Origin: CAZOWW01 sp964583765
GTDB lineage: Bacteria > Actinomycetota > Actinomycetes > Actinomycetales > Kineosporiaceae
Assembly: GCA_964583765.1 (NCBI GenBank)
Contig: CAZOWW010000162.1
Location: 1 to 10,175, forward strand
Direction of reading: 5' to 3'
Length of the DNA stretch: 10,175 nt
In this document: one piece after another, positions 6,661 to 10,175 of the stretch
Layout: each line of letters starts with the position of its first letter
Numbering within the stretch: the stretch's first letter is position 1
The notes under the pieces: generated by a model
What the model was told of the DNA's origin: nothing
What the model saw: the letters and a program-made list of their open reading frames with translations, nothing else
Database searches by the model: none
Translations under genes and position numbers: made by a program

Positions 6661-6925
6661 CGAGTTGTACGTTAATGGCAACCTCGCCACCCGGCAACGC
6701 GAGAGGGAACCAAGATCCGATGGATGGGGCGAGGAGGTGGACCATGGCCGAACCGGCGGCACGGACAGCGAGAGCCGCGGACTGGGCCTTGGCTCCGCTG
6801 GTCCAGGTGTCATCAAGAATGAGCGCATGGCCGCCGGAGATCTTCTCCCGGTCCCTGTCCGTCAATCGGAATCCGTCCGGAAGTACCGTGCGCTCCCGCT
6901 CGCGGCGATGGGCGTCCGGGATCAT
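6602..6925 (-). CDS. Truncated phosphoribosyltransferase-like ORF (ComF-type motif)
   Basis: This 107-residue frame starts with an ATG that overlaps the DprA-like stop codon as ATGA. Its core, 'GGHALILDDTWTSGAKAQSA' followed by 'ALAVRAAG', is the PRPP-binding loop region (acidic pair plus T-S-G) of type I phosphoribosyltransferases of the ComF-like kind. Only about 35 residues precede the motif, whereas intact enzymes have roughly 90 or more. After 'GSAMVHLL' the sequence departs from the family and runs across the arsR promoter and start. It is therefore most likely a remnant with both ends damaged. A reduced but functional small protein cannot be excluded, since the frame is open and coupled. 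Confidence 0.55.
   Translation of the reverse strand: MIPDAHRRERERTVLPDGFRLTDRDREKISGGHALILDDTWTSGAKAQSAALAVRAAGSAMVHLLAPSIGSWFPLALPGGEVAINVQLDGCTSGIRRAGRSPLPGAR
6649..6672. promoter_or_regulatory. Candidate ArsR operator over the arsR start codon
   Basis: ACGTACAAC (6649-6657) and GTTGTACGT (6664-6672) are perfect 9-bp inverted arms around CATCGA, which contains the arsR ATG (6658-6660 on the minus strand). Long dyads of this kind at the start of an ArsR gene are typical of autorepressor sites. Binding here would cover both the -10 element and the start codon. Confidence 0.7.
6669..6697 (-). promoter_or_regulatory. Candidate arsR promoter
   Basis: Read on the minus strand, TTGCCG (6697-6692) and TAACGT (6674-6669) are separated by 17 bases and resemble -35 and -10 hexamers. 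The -10 ends 8 bases before the ATG, so transcription would begin at or within a few bases of the start codon. The -10 overlaps the operator-like dyad. Confidence 0.45.
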
Positions 6926-7589
6926 CCCTGGGCCACGGCCAGCAGTTCCTCGGTCTGCCGGTCCACGTCCAGCACCTGACGCACCGAGTCCATGACGCCA
7001 GCGGCAGTGCGGGCCACCCAGACACCGGGTCGGCGCGCGAGGGCCGCCCCCCACGAGGTGCCGTCGACCACGGATGTCGTCAAGATGACCGGTCGACCGT
7101 GCTCGACCGCCAGCCACGCCTGGATACGCGCGCCACTTGTCTCCCGCGCCTCGATCACCACGCTTGCCCGACCGTATCCGCTCATCACCGCGTGGCGCAG
7201 GGGGAAGGTCTGCCTGGACCCCGTGGCGTCGGGCCAGAACTGGGACAGGACCAGCCCGCGCTCTCCGATCTCCTGTGGCAGCCGCGCATTCCCCGCGGGG
7301 TAGCACCGAGTGATTCTGGTCCCGATCACCGCCACCGTCCGCCCCCCGCCGCCAGAGTTGCTCGATGTGCGGCGGTATCCACACCGTCAGCCAACCCGGA
7401 AACCACGGTCAGACCGTCAGCGACGAGCGCGGTGGCCACCTCAGCGGCGAGATCCCGACCTTGCGGAGAGACGTTGCGAGAACCCACCACGCACACCCCG
7501 ACATCATCCCGGCGAAGCTCACCGAGGGTGAACAGGAATGGCGGCATCTGCTGGATGTCCCGCAACTGCTCGGGATAGTCCTCGTCCAT
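6922..7589 (-). pseudogene. DprA/SMF-like (Rossmann, SLOG-type) gene, frame-shifted
   Basis: From ATG 7589 the frame reads 'MDEDYPEQLRDIQQMPPFLF', then 'VGVCVVGSRNVSPQG' (GSR at 36-38) and 'VVSGLADGVDTAAH' (62-75), the DprA nucleotide-binding signatures. It then ends in nonsense after 'LAAGG'. The family continues one frame over from about 7335: 'VAVIGTRITRCYPAGN', 'GLVLSQFWPD', 'FPLRHAVMSGYGRASVVIEA', to a TGA at 6922. The break is at G6 on the coding strand (C6, 7342-7347). One more G would restore 'LAAGGRTVAVIG', giving about 222 residues. The usual N-terminal region before 'DYP' is not visible, so the gene may also be truncated. Classic DprA loads RecA on incoming DNA. This form, next to a phosphoribosyltransferase gene, may instead bind a nucleotide ligand (inference). 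Confidence 0.8.
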
Positions 7590-7799
7590 GACCGGAGCCT
7601 GGGCGCGACCACCGACATGCTGCCCGGGATCAGGACACACGGACACACATCCAGACGGTCGCTCCGCGTCTCGGGCGCCCCACCGGAAGGTGGGCAGGAC
7701 GAGCCGATAGGGGGCCGGAATCCAGCCACCCGACCCGCCGTCCGGACGCTGCGCCCGCGGCGCGCTCCGCCAGATCCGCAGAGGTCGCGGCATCGGCGA
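7590..7799. other. Stretch without a recognisable gene
   Basis: Between the permease stop and the visible start of the DprA-like gene, about 210 bp hold no convincing coding sequence. The DprA frame stays open to 7793, but the translation there ('WRSAPRAQRPDGGSGGW' and onward) does not resemble a DprA N-terminus. The stretch may be the decayed 5' part of that gene. No clear terminator or promoter was seen. Confidence 0.4.
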
Positions 7800-8720
7800 T
7801 CAGCGGGCGAGCCGCCCGAGCAGGGCCGAGGCGCCGAGGATCCCGGCCACCGCGGCGCCCAGCAGCACGCAGCCGTCCAGCCAGAGCGTGGCCGGCGTCC
7901 CCACGAGCAGTCCGCGCAACGCATCCACCTCGTAGGAGAGCGGGTTCACCCGGCTGATCACCTGCAGCCAGTGCGGCATCAGGCGGGTCGGGTACAGCGC
8001 GTTCGAACCGAAGAAGAGCGGCATGGTGATGGCCTGGCCGATCCCCATGAGCCGGTCCCGCTTGAGCACCAGTCCGGCGATCATGATGGACAGGCAGGAG
8101 AAGAACGCCGCCCCGAGCACGACCACCACCACGGCGCCCAGCCAGCGCAACGGGTTCAGGGTCAGGCCGATCCGCATCAGGAGGCAGAGCACCAGGATCA
8201 CCACCACCTGGCTGGTGGCGCGCAGTCCGGCGGCGAACGCCTTGCCGGTGACCAGCGCCGTCCGTGGGGTGGGGGTGACCAGGAGCTTGGTCAGGATGCC
8301 CGAGTCCCGCTCCCAGATGATCTGGATGCCGTAGAAGATGGCGATGAACAGGGCGGACTGGGCGAGGATGCCGGGTGCCAGGTAGTCGAGGTACGACACG
8401 GATCCGGTGGGGATGGCCCGGAGCCGCGTGAACGTCTCCCCGAAGATGGTCAGCCAGAGCGCGGGTTGGATCGCCCGGGTCACCAGCTCGGTGCGGTCGT
8501 GGCGCAGTTTCTGCAGTTCGGCCAGGCACAGCGCGACCACCCGGCGCACCAGCACACGCCAGGCGGCCGGGACCGGCACGGAGGTCGCAGGATTGGGCAC
8601 GGAGGTCGCCGTCCCCTCCACCGGCCCTGCGATGGTGTGGGGTCCGGCACCGGACGCAGGCAGGTGCACCGGCGGCTCAGCGAAGCCGCCCCGCGGTGCG
8701 TCGGGTCGCACGGACGTCAC
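7800..8720 (-). CDS. ABC-2 type transporter permease (DrrB-like)
   Basis: GTG 8720 is preceded by GGGAGG at a 6-base gap and overlaps the ATPase gene by 44 bp, so the two are translationally linked. The 306-residue protein has a Pro/Ser/Thr/Val-rich cytoplasmic N-terminus (about 1-52), then six hydrophobic segments (near 82-97, 112-135, 168-186, 192-218, 226-243 and 281-302). ABC-2 hallmarks are 'ERDSGILTKLLVTPTPR' (137-153), a basic cytoplasmic loop, 'PLFFGSNALYP' (234-244) and 'NPLSYEVDALRG' (259-270). It would form the membrane channel of a drug or lipid exporter together with the preceding ATPase. A 21-bp-period direct repeat gives 'TSVPNPATSVPVPA' in the N-terminus. The substrate cannot be told from sequence. 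Confidence 0.92.
   Translation of the reverse strand: MTSVRPDAPRGGFAEPPVHLPASGAGPHTIAGPVEGTATSVPNPATSVPVPAAWRVLVRRVVALCLAELQKLRHDRTELVTRAIQPALWLTIFGETFTRLRAIPTGSVSYLDYLAPGILAQSALFIAIFYGIQIIWERDSGILTKLLVTPTPRTALVTGKAFAAGLRATSQVVVILVLCLLMRIGLTLNPLRWLGAVVVVVLGAAFFSCLSIMIAGLVLKRDRLMGIGQAITMPLFFGSNALYPTRLMPHWLQVISRVNPLSYEVDALRGLLVGTPATLWLDGCVLLGAAVAGILGASALLGRLAR
8575..8609 (-). repeat. In-frame 21-bp-period repeat in the permease N-terminus
   Basis: GGCACGGAGGTCGC occurs at 8575-8588 and 8596-8609, 21 bases apart. The period is seven codons, giving a duplicated T-S-V-P-x-P-A in the disordered N-terminal tail of the permease. It is a simple in-frame duplication. Confidence 0.6.
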
Positions 8721-9555
8721 GGAATCCCTCCCCGGAGTCGAAGTTGTCGCCGGTCCAGTGGCGGAAGACGTCGTCGAGCGTGGCCTGTGTCCCGAGCGCG
8801 CCCCGCAGCTCGGCGGGCGTGCCCACGGCGCGGATCCGGCCCCGGTGCATCAGCGCCACCCGGTCGCAGTTCTGCTCGGCCTCGTCCATGTAGTGGGTGG
8901 TGACCAGCACCGTCATCCCGCTCGCCCGCACGAGATCGGTGATCCGCGACCACACCCCGTCCCGGGCCACCGGATCGAGGCCGATCGTGGGCTCGTCGAG
9001 CACCAGCAACCTCGGACTGTTCACCAGGGCCTGGGCGAGCTCCAGCCGCCGCACCATGCCCCCGGAGTAGGTGGCCGCGAGCCGGTCCGCCGCCTCGGCG
9101 ACCCCGACCAGGTCGAGGACGTCGGCGACGGTCTCTGCGCGCCGGGCCCGGGGCACGTCGAACAACCGCGCGAACAGCGCGACGTTCTCCCGACCGGTCA
9201 GGGCCCCCTCGATGGAGAGCTGCTGCGGCACGTACCCGAGGCTGCGACGCACGCGCATGGCCTGGCGGCGCGTGTCCCAGCCGAAGACGGTCACCTGACC
9301 TTGCTGGGCCGGGGTCAGGGTGGTGACCACCCGGATCGTGGTCGTCTTGCCCGCCCCGTTCGGGCCGAGCAGGCCGAACACCTCGCCCTGCCGGACCTCC
9401 AGGTCGATGCCGTCCACGGCGATGTGGTCACCGAACCTGTGGGTGAGACCGGTCACGCGTACCGCGGCGCCGGCGTCCGTACGTCCGTCCTCCATCGGGG
9501 TGGGATCGCTCGTTCTGGCTCGCCGACGGTCATCTCCTGCGTCGACGCCGGTCAC
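8677..9555 (-). CDS. ABC transporter ATP-binding protein (DrrA-like)
   Basis: The start chosen is GTG 9555, which overlaps the marR stop as GTGA and follows AAGGA; ATG 9495 has no ribosome site. The 292-residue protein has a full nucleotide-binding domain: Walker A 'GPNGAGKTT' (Lys70), Q-loop 'YVPQQ', signature 'YSGGM' (Ser164), Walker B 'LLVLDEP' (Asp187, Glu188), the D-loop region 'TIGLDP' and switch 'TTHYMDEAE' (His221). YSGGM in place of LSGGQ is usual for DrrA-type exporters. A C-terminal extension contains 'LGTQATLDDVFRHWTGDNF', also typical of the DrrA group. It would power export through the permease encoded just downstream. It forms an operon with marR and the permease. Confidence 0.95.
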   Translation of the reverse strand: MTGVDAGDDRRRARTSDPTPMEDGRTDAGAAVRVTGLTHRFGDHIAVDGIDLEVRQGEVFGLLGPNGAGKTTTIRVVTTLTPAQQGQVTVFGWDTRRQAMRVRRSLGYVPQQLSIEGALTGRENVALFARLFDVPRARRAETVADVLDLVGVAEAADRLAATYSGGMVRRLELAQALVNSPRLLVLDEPTIGLDPVARDGVWSRITDLVRASGMTVLVTTHYMDEAEQNCDRVALMHRGRIRAVGTPAELRGALGTQATLDDVFRHWTGDNFDSGEGFRDVRATRRTAGRLR

Positions 9556-10004
9556 GGCACGTCCTTCGCTTCCTCCAGGCGCGCACCGGCCGCCCACAGC
9601 AGCGGGAGGGCGGTCGCGAGCACCGACGACTCCTGCGCGGTGAGCGGACGCAGCGCCGCCGCCACCGCGGCGACCCTCCGGGCCCGCCAGGCCGCCATGC
9701 GGCGCTCGGCCTCGGGTTGCAGCCGGAGCCGCACCACCCGCCCGTCCCCGGCATCCGGGACCCGCTCGACCAGTCCGGCCTGACAGAGCTGCCCGACCAG
9801 GGTGCTCACGGTGTTGCGCGCGAGCCCGAGCCGCGCGGCTGCCTCGGCGACCGTGCTGTCGGGCGTCCCCCGCACATGCAGGAGCAAGTCCATCTGTGCC
9901 CCGGTGAGCCCGGTGCGCTCCCCTGGGCCGGCTGCCCGCGCCGCGGCCCGCGTGAGGAGACGGGCCGCCTCCAGGAGATCCGCAGCAAGCGTCTCGGCGT
10001 CCAT
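9552..10004 (-). CDS. MarR-family transcriptional regulator
   Basis: ATG 10004 gives 150 residues. The MarR winged helix is clear: helix 'LTGAQMDLLLHV' (33-44), HTH 'STVAEAAARLGLARNTVSTL' (50-69), 'LCQAGLVERVPDAGDGRVVR' (73-92) with the wing tip D-A-G-D-G-R (84-89), then a long dimerisation helix from about residue 98. MarR proteins are dimeric repressors released by small aromatic or drug ligands. The stop overlaps the ATPase start by four bases, so it is the first gene of a regulator-exporter operon and probably controls it. No ribosome site precedes the ATG. A -10-like TACGCT ends 6 bases before it, suggesting a leaderless mRNA. Confidence 0.92.
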   Translation of the reverse strand: MDAETLAADLLEAARLLTRAAARAAGPGERTGLTGAQMDLLLHVRGTPDSTVAEAAARLGLARNTVSTLVGQLCQAGLVERVPDAGDGRVVRLRLQPEAERRMAAWRARRVAAVAAALRPLTAQESSVLATALPLLWAAGARLEEAKDVP

Positions 10005-10010
10005 ACGGTC

Positions 10011-10016
10011 AGCGTA
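10011..10016 (-). promoter_or_regulatory. Candidate -10 element of the marR operon
   Basis: TACGCT on the minus strand fits TANNNT and ends 6 bases before the marR ATG, as expected for a leaderless start. No good -35 hexamer is seen at the usual distance (TTCTGT at 17 bases is weak). Confidence 0.4.
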
Positions 10017-10026
10017 GACCAATCTG

Positions 10027-10038
10027 TCTGTCGACAGA
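10027..10038. promoter_or_regulatory. Palindrome upstream of marR, candidate MarR operator
   Basis: TCTGTCGACAGA is a perfect 12-bp palindrome lying 23-34 bases upstream of the marR ATG, in the -35 region of the proposed promoter. An overlapping CTGT repeat extends it on the left. Position and symmetry suit a MarR autoregulatory site; the sequence is not a known consensus. Confidence 0.5.
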
Positions 10039-10055
10039 ACCTTATCGATCGGCCT

Positions 10056-10175
10056 TCCGGCATCACACGCACCCCGCCCCCCCCCCAAGACCCACCCCCC
10101 CCCCCCCCCCCCCAACCCGGCCAAACCCGCAGCGCCCCGGCCCCCCACGGGAAGGCCCCCCCCCACGGGGCCAAG
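10056..10175. other. C-homopolymer-rich window end
   Basis: The last 120 bases contain C runs of 10 (10077-10086), 19 (10095-10113), 6 (10141-10146) and 9 (10156-10164), unlike anything else in the window. No gene is supported here. Low-quality sequence at a contig end is the simplest reading. Confidence 0.6.

Noticed and set aside
6922..7589. Natural competence function for the DprA-like gene
   Set aside because: No other competence genes are visible, the frame is broken, and the neighbouring phosphoribosyltransferase motif points to a different context.
7365..8903. 512-codon plus-strand open frame
   Set aside because: It is antisense to the ABC permease and ATPase, and its composition (His/Arg/Gly/Gln-rich) is typical of a shadow frame.
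10056..10175. Linear-chromosome telomere end
   Set aside because: The C-rich tail lacks the nested palindromes known from Streptomyces telomeres; homopolymers alone do not support it.

Overview
The window is high-GC DNA with strong G/C bias at third codon positions, frequent GTG starts, sparse Shine-Dalgarno signals and some apparently leaderless genes. Together with its gene families (CHAT protein, TIGR00027-type methyltransferase, DrrAB-like ABC pair, ArsR plus SRPBCC pair) this points to an actinomycete, for example the Streptomyces or Nocardiopsis type. The genus is an inference.

Layout. Plus strand: (i) 1-1869, the 3' part of a CHAT-domain protein cut by the left edge; (ii) 2117-3202, a membrane protein with a C-terminal DUF805 domain; (iii) 3416-4313, a class I SAM-dependent methyltransferase whose frame breaks near three tandem copies of an 8-bp repeat; (iv) 4407-5516, a secreted poly(3-hydroxybutyrate) depolymerase/esterase-like alpha/beta hydrolase whose signal-peptide region also looks frame-shifted at a C6 run. 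A strong hairpin at 5527-5553 separates these from the minus-strand genes. Minus strand, in transcription order from the right: (v) marR, DrrA-like ATPase and DrrB-like permease, a tightly overlapped drug-efflux type operon (10004 to 7800); (vi) a DprA/SMF-like gene broken by one missing base in a C6/G6 run (7589 to 6922); (vii) a short phosphoribosyltransferase-motif ORF overlapping its stop by ATGA (6925 to 6602); (viii) arsR (6660 to 6256), whose start codon lies inside a 24-bp inverted repeat; (ix) an SRPBCC/AHSA1-family gene (6095 to 5598).

How the genes may work together. MarR probably controls the efflux pair that follows it. ArsR and the SRPBCC protein form a recurrent actinobacterial pair, and the inverted repeat suggests autoregulation at the start codon. 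The DprA-like and phosphoribosyltransferase genes look like the remains of a two-gene module. The plus-strand genes show no clear operon structure, because gaps of 93-247 bp separate them.

Caution. Three genes are broken by single-frame shifts, two of them at or near homopolymers, and the last 120 bases contain C runs of 10, 19, 6 and 9. Sequencing or assembly error near a contig end is therefore a live alternative to real pseudogenes. No RNA genes, CRISPR arrays or insertion sequences were seen.
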